Source: Anodontia alba (taxonomy: Eukaryota; Mollusca; Bivalvia; Lucinida; Lucinidae). Taken from it: 64,000 bases of DNA. A program made the position numbers and the translations under genes. The stretch lies in assembly GCA_964016985.1 (NCBI GenBank), contig OZ024830.1, forward strand, positions 76,601,763 to 76,665,762. Reading direction: 5' to 3'. Under the pieces are notes generated by a model that was given only the letters and a program-made list of their open reading frames with translations, had not been told where the DNA came from and made no database searches. Shown in pieces: positions 31,032 through 41,976 of the stretch (the stretch's first letter is position 1; each line of letters opens with the position of its first letter).

Positions 31032-31377
31032 TACTGTATTTGACCTAATTAATGCACCGTGCGCTTTGGTTTTTCAAAATTACTAGGAAAACCTTTGGTA
31101 AAATATGTATCTGCCTACCAAGGTTAATTTTTAAAAAAAAGATTAGCAAAGGACCTATTTGATGATGTTTAAAGAATTTGTTCCGATTTTCTTTATAAAA
31201 GCATACGTTGTGGGTACTCATTTGAATTGCATAGACAAGTCAATTCTATGGGTACCCACAACATCTGCCTTTAAGAAGAAGTAGACAAACAGTACACTGG
31301 CTGTGATCTGAAAACTAGGGAATTGCTTGACTGTGCGCTTATAGGGGAATATGTGGTAATAAGGTCCAATATGGTAA
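31032..31377. mobile_element. P11 element with a P1-type hairpin core
   Basis: TACTGTATTTGACCTAATTA at the left and TGTGGTAATAAGGTCCAATA at the right are inverted, with GTGCGCTTTGG and CTGTGCGCTTATAG inside. The centre is GTTGTGGGTACTCATTTGAA ... GGGTACCCACAAC. The second copy, 63083-63436, is better preserved. Confidence 0.78.
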
Positions 31378-31561
31378 ATGCCGGGGGAGAAGTACCTCAC
31401 TGAGGCACTTCTAATGAGTACCCACAATATGTTTTTGTAGAGAAATAAGAAAAATATGTGGACACCCTCTCTTATCTTGAGCTATGCTCCTTAGGAGTCT
31501 ATGGCTGAGGCACTTCTAAGTACCCACAGCTTAAGTTTTTTTGAGCAGTAAGAAAAATATT

Positions 31562-31692
31562 TGAACGTCCGCAAGGCCGGTTCGAATCCTGCAAAATTTA
31601 GCACGAGCATACAGCGCTTCATTGCTGTCTTCATTATTGCACATTCATCATCTTGATATGAATTGAATAATGTTGAAAGAGACATAAAACAC
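31562..31692 (+). mobile_element. SINE-B, 5'-truncated
   Basis: Starts at the B box GGTTCGAATCCTGC, then ATCATCTTGATATGAATTGA and ATAATGTTGAAAGAGACATA. Confidence 0.75.
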
Positions 31693-31936
31693 CTGGGCGC
31701 AGTTGTTCAAAGCATTGTTAGCTTAACGAGCTCGTTAGTGGTCAAAATGTTAACTGTTCTAGTAAGTACAATATCTAATTCAGAGGTATTTTTGCTGGAA
31801 AAATGTGAGTAGCTTTTGCAAATGCAAAAGCTACTCACATTTTTTCAACAAAAATATTATCATATATGCCATATTTAATGATCAAAGTTTTAACTATGTT
31901 AACTAACGACGTCATTAGTTTTGATCAACTGGGCCC
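31693..31936. mobile_element. P5 palindromic MITE
   Basis: CTGGGCGCAGTTGTTCAAAG ... TTGATCAACTGGGCCCAG, with inner TTAGCTTAACGAGC arms and a strong core ATGTGAGTAGCTTTTGC / GCAAAAGCTACTCACAT. About 245 bp, nearly all of it pairing with itself. Confidence 0.87.
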
Positions 31937-32556
31937 AGCTCATCAAGAAAAATATGTTGATGTCCCTCTTATCCAGAACAATGTATGCAAATAGGTAGAC
32001 TTTGCAGATATGCAGACTACTGTGCTTCAATATGTGATTGACAATATCTTATCAGAACCATTTGTCACTTCTGCTTTGTTTTCAAACATTTACTGTAAAA
32101 TTCATTTTACAACCAAAAATGGGTCTGACCTATGCAATTTCTTTGGGTTTTTGTAATTTTTTTTAATTGAAAATATTTTTTGCTTTTCTTTGCTGCTTTT
32201 AAAATATTAAATTGTAATAATATTATGAAAATTTCTGAAACTTTGAACAAGTGGAACCTGTTGAAATCCTGCATGAAAACTACCTGCCTGATCAATTTTC
32301 GCATAATTGCCTCATTTTTACTATGGAAAAAATGAATATTTTTCATTTTTTTCAAATAAAACACTGTCGAATAGAATAAAACTTTTGAAACGTAAGTAGT
32401 CACGATCGAAGGTTTTGTATTGTTTCATGATAAAGATATTGCAAATATACTTCTTCAGAGTAAAGCGCCATGCCAAAAGTAATTTTCTGAAAGATGTCAA
32501 AAGCAGACTGTCATATATCTCATATACCTTGTTCTCATGACTAGCATTATTTTCAG

Positions 32557-32700
32557 GATGAATTTAGTCACCTTGTACAGATGTGGAATATTCAGAGAAG
32601 TCAGGCTCTGGAGCGTGCTTTATCCAAAATGCTTTATCCTCAGTTGGAGAAAGAACTACGACTAAAACTGATTGCCGAAGCAAAAGATGGTATTACCAAA
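32557..32700 (+). CDS. supt6h: SPT6 exon 16
   Basis: Residues 706-753, acceptor ATTTTCAG, donor GTAAGT, phase 0 to 0. DEFSHLVQMWNIQRSQALER, then ALSKMLYPQLEKELRLKLIA EAKDGITK, aligned with [20 protein letters not shown]. Intron 16 (32701-34314) is a P3-type element interrupted by H5. Confidence 0.97.
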
Positions 32701-32734
32701 GTAAGTGTACATTTATGTAAGTATTCACAAATGG

Positions 32735-34245
32735 GTAATTGGCAAGCAGTGCAGACCCCGATAGATTCTGCAGAATGTGGCCTCTGATAGGGTCTGCACC
32801 GTTTGCATTAAATACAGGAATTTCTATAAAACATGGTAATAATAAAAGCTAACTTCACACGCTTTTTTTGTCGCACCTGCGTTAGCACGCAGGTGCGATA
32901 TAGGCGTGCCGTGACCCGTCCGTTTGTCCGTTCGTCAACAGTTGACTTGTGAGTGCAACTCCTCCTACAGTTTTTGGCCAATCATTTTGAAACTTCACAG
33001 ATGTTTTGGCCATGGCGTGTAGATGTGCATATTGTTTGCTCATAATTCTCAGATTTTTTTTTTTTTTCAACTTTTTCTGCTTTGTTAACTTAGTCAGTTT
33101 TTACCTAAAACCCTTATAGTCAGCGGGTGTCTCGTGAGCGCAACTCCTCCTACAGTTTTTGGCCAATCATTTTGAAACTTCACAGATGTTTTGGCCATGG
33201 TGTGTAGATGTGCATATTGTTTGCTCATAATTCTCAGATTTTTTTTTCAACTTTTTCCACTTTGTTAACTTAGTCAGTTTTTACCTAAAACCCTTATAGT
33301 CAGTGGGTGTCTCGTGAGCGCAACTCTTCCTACAGTTCTTGGCTAATCATTTTGAATCTTCACAGATGTTTTGACCATGGTCTGTAGATGTGCATATTGT
33401 TTGCTCATAATTCTCAGATTTTTTTTTTTTTCAACTTTTTCCGCTTTGTTAACTTAGTCAGTTTTTACCTAAAACCCTTATAGTCAGTGGGTGTCTCGTG
33501 AGTGCAACTCCTTCTACAGTTTTTGGCCAATCATTTTGAAATTTCACAGATGTTTTGGCCATGGTGTGTAGATATGCATATTGTTTGCTCATAATTCTCA
33601 GATTTTTTTTTTCAACTTTTTCCGCTTTGTTAACTTAGTCAGTTTTTACCTAAAACCCTTATAGTCAGTGGGTGTCTCGTGAGCGCAACTCCTCCTGCAG
33701 TTTTAGGCCAATAGTTTTGAAACTTCACAGATGATTAGGTCAGCGTCTGAAGATTTGCATATTGTTTGCACATAAATCTCAGATTCATTTCAGCAGAGTT
33801 AGGGGCCCTTGATTTATGCCCAAAATTGGTTTCCGCTCAATATCTTGTGAAAGAATTGATGGATTAGGATCATATTTTGCATACATATTGTTGTTAACAA
33901 TACCTACTTGGGATTGTCACATGACAATTTTCGTCAATTTTCAGCTGAGTTACTGGCCTTGATTAATGGGCAAAAATGATATCCGCTCAATATCAATATC
34001 TTGTGAAATAATGGACAGGTTTAGATCAAATTTTGCAAACCAATATTCCAGATTTTCTACTTTGTCCATTTTTCTTACAAACTAACCCATCAATTTCTTG
34101 AATACTGCAAAATAGATTTTTTTCAATACAAATAGGAACTTGTATGACTTAATCCCCGCAGGTGCGACATCACTTTCCGCGGATTTCTTGTTGGAAATAG
34201 ACAGATCCAAAGGGTTGTGGTAGAAGAGTCCACTCAATGTAAATG
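32735..34245. mobile_element. P3-type element interrupted by H5
   Basis: GGCAAGCAGTGCAGACCCCG / GGGTCTGCACCGTTTGC, then TACAGGAATTTCTATAAAAC and GCTAACTTCACACGC. After H5 it resumes with TTGGAAATAGACAGATCC and GGTAGAAGAGTCC to AATGGGTTAA. The uninterrupted order is seen at 26845-26951. Confidence 0.8.
32868..34191 (+). mobile_element. H5: Helentron-like element with 183-bp tandem array
   Basis: The 5' hairpin GTCGCACCTGCGTTAGCACG CAGGTGCG is followed by GTCCGTTTGTCCGTTCGTC. Five units of 180-185 bp (from 32951, 33136, 33316, 33499, 33681) carry GTGAGCGCAACTCCTCC, TTTGGCCAATCATTTTGAAA and TTGTTTGCTCATAATTCTCA. The 3' end is CGCAGGTGCGACATC, TTTCCGCGGATTTCTTGTT. Subterminal CGCACCTGCG/CGCAGGTGCG match. 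The neighbouring intact host element gives the empty site. Confidence 0.85.
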
Positions 34246-34314
34246 GGTTAAAAATGTTCCAGTATTTAAGTTTATACAGTATGAACAGTATTTGTTGTAA
34301 TTTTTAACTTGCAG

Positions 34315-34445
34315 GCATGCTGTAGAAAGCTCTACAACTGGTTGAAGGTAGCCCCTTACCAGCCCGACCAGCAGATGGAAGATGACTATGATTACGAAGA
34401 TAGTGGTGGTGTCAGAGTCCTTGGCATTGCATACTCACAGTCAAG
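34315..34445 (+). CDS. supt6h: SPT6 exon 17
   Basis: Residues 754-796, acceptor CTTGCAG, donor GTGAGT, phase 0 to 2. [20 protein letters not shown], an acidic [12 protein letters not shown] and [11 protein letters not shown]. The start of the YqgF RNase H-like fold (VLGIAYS is its first strand). In SPT6 this fold is thought to be non-catalytic. Intron 17 (34446-35222) holds a P1 pair and a P2. Confidence 0.96.
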
Positions 34446-34863
34446 GTGAGTAAAAGAGATACATTTTGAGAGAGGCAAAATTATCACATCAGAGTGCATA
34501 AAGTCAAGATATTTTTCTTATTTCTCCATGAAAACTTACGTTGTGTGTACTCATTTCATTAGAAGCACCTCATCAGGGGCCTTCTAAGGTGTACCCACAA
34601 CATCATTTCTTGGAGAAATAAGAAAAATACAAGTTGCATCTAATGAATATACACAACATATATTTTCTTTAAAGAAATAAGAAAAAAATGTCAATACCTT
34701 TTGGATGAAAAAATTACTCTAGCTGGCGCTATGAATTTACATATTATAATGAAGATTGGTAGTTTGACCGGATTACATATCCAGAGTCTAGTTGGGATCT
34801 TATCATAAAGAAGTACCGTTTGTTACCCCAAGTTCGTGTCTGATCAGAGTCTTCATGTCTGCT

Positions 34864-35077
34864 TTAACCCTTGTCCTGCTGAATAAATTAAGATGCCATG
34901 CCCATTTCTAATTTTCAGCCAGTCAGATTACTTGATCCAGATTGTTGATATAAATTCACATACTTAATGGCAAACAGTGCAGATTCAGGTCAGTTGGCTT
35001 CTTCAGAAGCCAACTGATCTGGATCTACACTGTTTGCAAAGGCAGGACATATCCGGGTTCAGCAGGACTAGGGTTAA
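34864..35077. mobile_element. P2 MITE, intact
   Basis: TTAACCCTTGTCCTGCTGAA and TTCAGCAGGACTAGGGTTAA with TTAA on both sides; central CAGTTGGCTTCTTCAG / GAAGCCAACTG. Good reference copy for the family. Confidence 0.9.
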
Positions 35078-35222
35078 GAAACTTTGGATCCTTTGCTATA
35101 CAAAATGTGCCCATTGAAGCTTCTGATCAAACCATTATTTTTTGTGGACAAAAAGGAAAAATACTTATTGGGTATCTCTCTTATTGAGAGCTTTGTCAAC
35201 ATCATTAATTGTTTTATTTCAG

Positions 35223-35340
35223 GGACATGACAGGATTTGCTGCCTTAGTTAATGGTGATGGGGAAGTAACTGATTTCCTGAGGCTTCAGAACATCACAAA
35301 ACGAGCTCGCACTTGGAAAGAGAAAGAAAGAGAAGAAAAG
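35223..35340 (+). CDS. supt6h: SPT6 exon 18
   Basis: Residues 797-836, acceptor TTTATTTCAG, donor GTTAGT, phase 2 to 0. [20 protein letters not shown], then [20 protein letters not shown] matches [20 protein letters not shown]. Second and third strands of the YqgF fold. Intron 18 (35341-36062) holds a SINE-B and H6. Confidence 0.97.
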
Positions 35341-35401
35341 GTTAGTATATAGTTGTTGTTAGATACATCCCTTCTCCTCTCTTGTCTGTAATACCTGTAT
35401 A

Positions 35402-35592
35402 TAGAAGTGGCCGAGTGATTAGTGCTCCTGACTTCGGATCAGGTCCTGGGTTCGAATCCTGCTGGAGGGGGAATTCAGCTATGACTTTGTGGTACTTCAT
35501 TGCACAGTCTTTCATTATCACCCTTCCATCATCTCAGTACGACTTAAATAATGCTTAAAGGGACCTAAAACATCAACCATCATCATCATCAA
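35402..35592 (+). mobile_element. SINE-B, full length
   Basis: Head GAAGTGGCCGAGTGATTAGT, GGGTTCGAATCCTGCTGG (A and B boxes of a Leu/Ser-like tRNA), body TTCATTATCACCCTTCCATC and ATCTCAGTACGACTTAAATA, tail CATCAACCATCATCATC. Confidence 0.88.
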
Positions 35593-35596
35593 ATTA

Positions 35597-35880
35597 TGTC
35601 ACCCGACCTAAGAGGAGGATGACATATTGTGTTTGGTGCAGATCCCGTTGGTGTTGGCCTTTGCCTTGGCCTTGGCCTTGGCATTGGCACTAGCGTGGGC
35701 CCCACACTTTCTTGTCTGCACATTTCCTTTTGAACCAATGGTTGGATTCTTACCAAATTTTCATGGATGTATAATTGGGATATAGCAAAGAACTGATTAG
35801 ATTTTGGAGACTTTGAGCTAAATTTCAAGGTCACAGCAGTAGAAAACTGAAAATTTGGTGGGGGCATCGGTTTAATCTGA
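35597..35880 (+). mobile_element. H6: Helentron-like fragment
   Basis: The 5' hairpin TATGTCACCCGACC TAAGAGGAGGATGACATA, then a CCTTGGCCTTGGCCTTGGC tract and a unit ACATTTCCTTTTGAACCAA. No 3' hairpin/CTTGTT is seen, so it is probably 3'-truncated. Confidence 0.55.
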
Positions 35881-36062
35881 AACACTGTTAGTAGTTGTGG
35901 ATCAATGGAAAATATTTAAATATATCTTTAAAGCTGAGTATCTCCTGAATGCCTGGATGGATAAAATTGATACAATTGCGATTTGAGGCTAGCTTTCTTG
36001 TCCAGACAGGTCTGGTTTATCAGGAGCTGTTTAAGTTTTATCTGTATCATTACATCTTTCAG

Positions 36063-36139
36063 GAGAAAGATTTAGAGAAGCTGAAAACCTTTATCGAGAC
36101 TAAGAAACCACATGTGGTAGCAGTGACAGCAGAGAACAA
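36063..36139 (+). CDS. supt6h: SPT6 exon 19
   Basis: Residues 837-861, acceptor CATCTTTCAG, donor GTGAGT, phase 0 to 2. EKDLEKLKTFIETKKPHVVA, then VTAEN matches [20 protein letters not shown]. Part of the YqgF fold. Intron 19 (36140-38103) holds P1, three P2, P7, SINE-B and P5. Confidence 0.96.
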
Positions 36140-36333
36140 GTGAGTAATATGGCATACTTATCCAGAGTAATGTGGCTGACCTGTCCAAGCAAAGAATGTT
36201 TTGTTTTAAATGTATTTATTTAAGATCTAGATTAGATTGGAATCAAGAAGATATTTTTCTTATTTCCCCTTGAAAACCTGTGAGTACTCATTAGAAGCAT
36301 CTCAGTGTATGCTTTCTTGGAGATAAGACAATG

Positions 36334-36547
36334 TTAACCCTGGTCCTGCTGAACCCGGATATGTCCTGCCTTTGCAAACAGTGTAGATCCAGATCAGTTG
36401 GCTTCTGAAAAAGCCAACTGATCTGGATCTGCACTGTTTGCCATTAGGAATGTGAATTTATATCAACAGTTTGGATCAAGTAATCTGATTGGCTGAAAAT
36501 TAGAAATGGGTGTGGCATCTTATTTTATTCAGCAGGGCAAAGGTTAA
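36334..36547. mobile_element. P2 MITE, reverse orientation
   Basis: TTAACCCTGGTCCTGCTGAA and TTCAGCAGGGCAAAGGTTAA; central TTGGCTTCTGAAAAAGCCAA. Confidence 0.9.
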
Positions 36548-36588
36548 TAATTTTTGTTGAAAATAAAAGTGCCCTATCTGGAGCTATA

Positions 36589-36802
36589 TTAACCCTTGTC
36601 CTGCTGAATAAATTAAGATGCCACACCTACTTCTAATTTTCAGCCAATCAGATTGCTTGGTCCCAGTTATTGCTATAAATTCACATACTTGATGGCAAAC
36701 AGTGCAGATCCAGATTAGTTGGCTTCTTTAGAAGCCAACTGATCTGGATCTACACTGTTTGCAAAGGCAGGGTATATCCGGGTTCAGCAGGACAAGGGTT
36801 AA
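36589..36802. mobile_element. P2 MITE, forward orientation
   Basis: TTAACCCTTGTCCTGCTGAA and TTCAGCAGGACAAGGGTTAA, perfect ends and TTAA duplication, 41 bases after the previous copy and in the opposite orientation. Together the pair can fold into a larger inverted repeat. Confidence 0.92.
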
Positions 36803-37356
36803 CTTGTCAAACTTATGACAGTTTGAAGTAAAGTAAGATCTACAAAGGCTGTCCTTGGAAACAAACAACACATAAAAAAAACCGTAAATCAGAGTCTCTA
36901 TTTCATTGAGGCACTTCATATGACAACAGCAATGTAGTATGTACTGCTCTGTATGCCCCTTAGTTCTAGCTTTATGGCAACTCGATTTTCGAAGATAATA
37001 AATTGGACTCGGGGAATCTGTAAATGCTGCACACTATGTTAGGGTACTGACTGAAATCATAAGCTTTTATTCTGAGGCTACTTCACTGATTCAATCATTC
37101 AACGGTTATATAAGTAATGACAGTGCCTAAGCATATTTATAGCACTTAATTTTATTTTTCAGAAAAAAATGACACTTGGCATGTTCATGTGAATTGTAGG
37201 CAGATGATTCAAGTGTTGTTCAAGTCTTATTTTCTCTGAAAAATAAAAAAAAGAATAAAAAAGTAAATAAATAAATAAATTAACAAAAAATATTTCAAAG
37301 TGTCATCTGCTGTAGTTGTGATAAATGCTTTAAGGATAACAATTTTTGACTCTTTT

Positions 37357-37508
37357 GTCAAGATCATGACTTTGGTTCACGAGGTCCCTCTGTTCAGATC
37401 TTGCTAGCTGAAGAATTCAGCCTGTGACAGAGCCTTTTATTATCACCCCTTTTCGATATGACTTAAATACTGTTGAAAGATACGTGAAACACCAAAGTAT
37501 CATCATCT
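37357..37508 (+). mobile_element. SINE-B, diverged
   Basis: CAAGATCATGACTTTGGTTC, CTTTTATTATCACCCC, TATGACTTAAATACTGTTGA and a CATCATC tail. Confidence 0.65.
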
Positions 37509-37624
37509 CTGATTACTTTGCTGTATACAAAACCAACAGATGTGAAATTTAGATCTTTGTTTTCCACAGAAAGTGGGACTTTAAATTCTGTTCACTATTT
37601 CAGTTTTTGCTGCAACATTTTTTA

Positions 37625-37818
37625 TTAACCATTGTCCTGCAAAATAAATTAACATGCCACACCCATTTCTAATTGGTCAGTCAGTCAGATTACTTGGTCA
37701 AGGTTGTTGATACAAATTCTCATACTGAATGTCAGATTGTAGATCCAGATCAGTAACTGGTCTGGATCTGCATGGTTTGCAAAGGCAGGGCATACCTGTG
37801 ACCAGTAGGATCAAGTTT
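37625..37818. mobile_element. P2 MITE, diverged
   Basis: TTAACCATTGTCCTGCAAAA at the left; AGATCCAGATCAGTAACTGG TCTGGATCTGCA core; the right end is eroded. Confidence 0.75.
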
Positions 37819-37833
37819 GATAGTCTTCACTGC

Positions 37834-38080
37834 TGGGCCCAGTTGTTCAAAGCTAACAATGTTATTAGTTAACGATTCGTTAAAATTTACATCAAGTGAT
37901 ACGCAAATATGCTGAAATTTTTTGCCGAAAAAATGTGAGTAGCTTTTGCAGTGCAAAAGCTACTCACATTTTTTCAGCAAAAAAATATCAGTATATTGTA
38001 TATTGAATCCGCTAAAACAATTAACGAAATGACCCTTAACGAGCTCGTTAAGCTAACGATGCTTTGAACAACTGGGCCCT
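37834..38080. mobile_element. P5 palindromic MITE
   Basis: TGGGCCCAGTTGTTCAAAGC and GCTTTGAACAACTGGGCCC; core TGTGAGTAGCTTTTGCA / TGCAAAAGCTACTCACA. It ends 23 bases before exon 20. Confidence 0.9.
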
Positions 38081-38103
38081 GATTTTTATTTTTGTATTTT
38101 CAG

Positions 38104-38239
38104 TGATGCATTGATGATTATTGATGACATTAAAACAGTTATCACAGAGTTAGAACAAGAACAACAGATGGCGCCAATCAATGTGGAGTTGGTTGATAAT
38201 GAGCTGGCTATGGTGTATGAGAACACACAAAAGGCTGAG
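38104..38239 (+). CDS. supt6h: SPT6 exon 20
   Basis: Residues 862-907, acceptor GTATTTTCAG, donor GTAAGT, phase 2 to 0. NDALMIIDDIKTVITELEQE, then [20 protein letters not shown] matches [29 protein letters not shown] is a hallmark of the YqgF region. Intron 20 (38240-41976) is nearly all transposon: SINE-C, an H4 relative and the H7 array. Confidence 0.97.
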
Positions 38240-38254
38240 GTAAGTTCTTGGTTA

Positions 38255-38490
38255 CAGCAGTTCTTTCCTGGCTAGTTCGTGGTAGGGTGGTGGTAAGGTC
38301 TTGATGTTCATGCAACAGGTGGAGGAAGATGGCATATTGGTAATCTGTTCTTGCATGGTCATTTACTTTTTCCCTTATCCTCCTCTGTTTTTCTTCTTTT
38401 TTTTCTTTTTTTCTTTTCTTCTGTCCATTTTCAACCTTTCTGTGGGACATGCAAAATGATATACAAAGGTTGACTTAATGTTAATTGAGA
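38255..38490 (+). mobile_element. SINE-C, diverged
   Basis: CATGCAACAGGTGGAGGAAG, a C/T-rich run, CATGCAAAATGATATACAAA and GGTTGACTTAATGTTAA. Confidence 0.5.
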
Positions 38491-38816
38491 ACACGAACAA
38501 AAATCAAATATACATTGTTGCCTCGTCAGATTGATTCTGATGATATCTAATCAAAACATGTTTTTATGGAGAAAACCTGTATTTACCCTAAAAACCTGCT
38601 GAATATGTGCTATGTGAGCATGATAAGAAAAGTGTTTTGAAAAGTCAGTCATCTGCTAAAATTTTGAAATGTCTGCTAAAATTTTTACCCTTCATAGGGT
38701 TGAGAAGAATGAAATCTGTATTTTAGCAGAGGGAAAATGTTTGAATACAAGTTGAATATGTCATGTGGACCTAAAATCTTGTTTACAGACCTGTCATACA
38801 TTTTGCAGTAGTGCTG

Positions 38817-41800
38817 ATTATACCTTGAAAAAGGAGGTGGCATATTGCTTATGCTTTGTTTGTCCGTTTGTTGTTCATCACTATTTACCTTGTGTACAAG
38901 ATGTCGAAGAAAGTATTTGAGCTTTGATATGTGTATTTGGCAGAGCTGGGGCTGAGGTTTGGGGCTGAGAAGTACATCACCTAATTTGTCCCCCGCCTTT
39001 TCGAAGAAAAGTGGAGGGACACTGTTTTTGGTTTTCCGTGGGGCGTGGTGCGTGGCGCGTGGTGCGTGGCGCGTGGCGCGTGGTGCGTGGTTCCGAGTTT
39101 TTAGTGGGTACTTTGTCCCCTTAACTCCTCCCACAGTTTCTGTCCGATCCTTTTGAAACTTTACAGGTGTTTTAAGGATGGTCTGAAGATATGCATGTGG
39201 TTTTTTCAGAATCCTGAAATAATTTTTTATCACTTTTTCTGCATTTTTAACTTAGACATTTTTTGAGTTCTAATATTACAGAAGTCTATAGGGAGTAGGT
39301 ACCTTGTCCCCTTAACTCCTCCCACAGTTTTTGGCCGATCATTTTGAAACTTTACATGGGCTTTTAGGATGGCCTGAAGATATGCATGTGGTTTTTTCAG
39401 AATCCTGAATAATTTTTTATCACTTTTTCCGCATTTTTAACTTAGACATTTTTTGAGTTCTAATACTACAGAAGTGTATAGGGAGTAGGTACCTTGTCCC
39501 CATAACTCCTCCCACAGGTTTTGGCCGATCCTTTTGAAACTTTACATAGGCTTTTAGGATGGCCTGAAGATATGCATGTGGTTTTTTCAGAATCCTGAAA
39601 TAATTTTTTATTACTTTTTCCGCATTTTTAACTTAGACATTTTTTGAGTTCTAATACTACAGAAGTGTATAGGAAGCAGGTACCTTGTCCCCTTAACTCC
39701 TCCCACAGTTTTTGGCCGATTCTTTTGAAACTTTACAGGTGTTTTAAGGATGGCCTGAAGATATGCATGTGGTTTTTTCAGAATCCTGAAATAATTTTTT
39801 ATCACTTTTCCCGCATTTTTAACTTAGTCATTTTTCGATTTCTAGTACTACAGAAGTGTATAGGGAGTAGGTACCTTGTCCCCTTAACTCCTCCCACAGT
39901 TTTTGGCCGATCCTTTTGAAACTTTACATGGGCTTTCAGGATGGCCTGAAGATATGCATGTGGTTTTTTCAGAATCCTGAAATAATTTTTTATTACTTTT
40001 TCCGCATTTTTAACTTAGACATTTTTTGAGTTCTAATACTACAGGAGTATATAGGGAGCAGGTACCTTGTCCCCTTAACTCCTCCCACAGTTTTTGGCCG
40101 ATCCTTTTGAAACTGTACAGGTGCTTTAAGGATGGTCTGAAGATATGCATGTGGTTTATTCAGAATCCTGAAATTATTTTTTATCACTTTTTACACGTTT
40201 TGAACTTAGACATTTTTTGAGTTCTAATTTTACAGAAGTCTATAGGGAGTAGGTACCTTGTCCCCTTAACTCCTCCCACAGTTTTTGGCCGATCCTTTTG
40301 AAACTTTACGTGGGCTTTTAGGATGGCCTGAAAATATGCAGGTGGATTTTTCAGAATCCTGAAATATTTTTTTATTACTTCTTCTGCATTTTTAACTTAG
40401 ACATTTTTTGAGTTCTAATATTGCAGAAGTATATAGGGTGCAGGCACCTTGTCCCCTTAACTCCTCCCACAGTTTTTGCCCGATCCTTTTGAAACTTTAC
40501 AAGGGCTTTTAGGATGGCCTGAAGATATGCATGTGGTTTTTTCAGAATCCTGAAATAATTTTTTACCACTTTTTCCGCATTTTTAACTTAGACATTTTTT
40601 GAGTTCTAATACTACAGAAGTGTATAGGAAGCAGGTACCTTGTCCCCTTAACTCCTCCCACAGTTTTTGGCCGATTCTTTTGAAACTTTACAGGTGTTTT
40701 AAGGATGGCCTGAAGATATGCATGTGGTTTTTTCAGAATCCTGAAATAATTTTTTATCACTTTTCCCGCATTTTTAACTTAGTCATTTTTCGATTTCTAG
40801 TACTACAGAAGTGTATAGGGAGTAGGTACATTGTCCCCTTAACTCCTCCCACAGTTTTTGGCCGATCCTTTTGAAACTTTACATGGGCTTTCAGGATGGC
40901 CTGAAGATATGCATGTGGTTTTTTCAGAATCCTGAAATAATTTTTTATTACTTTTTCCGCATTTTTAACTTAGACATTTTTTGAGTTCTAATACTACAGG
41001 AGTATATAGGGAGCAGGTACCTTGTCCCCTTAACTCCTCCCACAGTTTTTGGCCGATCCTTTTGAAACTGTACAGGTGCTTTAAGGATGGTCTGAAGATA
41101 TGCATGTGGTTTATTCAGAATCCTGAAATTATTTTTTATCACTTTTTACACGTTTTGAACTTAGACATTTTTTGAGTTCTAATTTTACAGAAGTCTATAG
41201 GGAGTAGGTACCTTGTCCCCTTAACTCCTCCCACAGTTTTTGGCCGATCCTTTTGAAACTTTACGTGGGCTTTTAGGATGGCCTGAAAATATGCAGGTGG
41301 ATTTTTCAGAATCCTGAAATATTTTTTTATTACTTCTTCTGCATTTTTAACTTAGACATTTTTTGAGTTCTAATATTGCAGAAGTATATAGGGTGCAGGC
41401 ACCTTGTCCCCTTAACTCCTCCCACAGTTTTTGCCCGATCCTTTTGAAACTTTACAAGGGCTTTTAGGATGGCCTGAAGATATGCATGTGGTTTTTTCAG
41501 AATCCTGAAATAATTTTTTACCACTTTTTCTGCATTTTTAACTTAGACATTTTTTGAGTTCTAATACTACAGGAGTATATAGGGAGCAGGTACCTTGTCC
41601 CCTTAACTCCTCCCACAGTTTTTGGCCAATCCTTTTGAAACTTTACAGGTGCTTTAAGGATGGTCTGAAGATATGCATGTGGTTTTTTTCAGAATCTTGA
41701 AATTATTTTTTATCACTGGTTTCCTGCTTCAATACTTAGGTATTTGATACAGGACCAGTGGTCCTCTGGTTAACTTTACCATTTTTAACACCTCAAATAA

Positions 41801-41959
41801 AAATTAGGCGGGGGACATAAATTCCCCATGGAATTTGCTTGTTAACTTTTTTTTTAAAAAAAGTTTTAATAAAAGTAATACCCCATTTTCAAATTTGGCA
41901 TTTTGTAGAGACAAGCATTTAGCTGAGGACATAGCATTTTACGAACATACATTTCTAGT
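38817..41959 (+). mobile_element. H4-family element hosting H7
   Basis: TTATACCTTGAAAAAGGAGG TGGCATA forms the 5' hairpin, then GTTTGTCCGTTTG. GGGGCTGAGAAGTACATCAC aligns with GGGGCTGAGGAGTAGATTAC of H4 and is interrupted by H7. It resumes with AACTTTTTTTTTAAAAAAAG and ends ATACATTTCTAGTT, 17 bases before exon 21. Confidence 0.7.
38986..41843 (+). repeat. H7: 191-bp satellite-like array in a Helentron-like element
   Basis: 5' hairpin GTCCCCCGCCTTTTC ... GTGGAGGGAC; a GCGTGGTGCGTGGCGCGTGG tract; then about 14 units of 191 bp from about 39110 to 41750, each with TTGTCCCCTTAACTCCTCCC, GGCCGATCCTTTTGAAAC and CTGAAGATATGCATGTGG. 3' end GGCGGGGGACATAAATTCC, CCATGGAATTTGCTTGTT. The blocks about 39617-40571 and 40572-41526 are almost identical, a 955-bp five-unit repeat. 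The long antisense frames across here are array artefacts. Confidence 0.87.
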
Positions 41960-41976
41960 TTTGTTTTCTATTGTAG

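Noticed and set aside
37834..38080. Transcription terminator or structured RNA
   Set aside because: The long palindrome is one of several P5 copies with the same termini, so it is a mobile element.
38685..39233. 182-codon antisense open frame, the longest in the window
   Set aside because: It covers the H4/H7 boundary and the GCGTGGTGCGTGG tract, giving a low-complexity APRATHHAPR-like protein. Related short frames repeat with the 191-bp unit. It is an array artefact.
39110..41750. CRISPR-like regular repeats
   Set aside because: Units are 191 bp, head to tail, with no short repeat-and-spacer pattern, in an animal genome.
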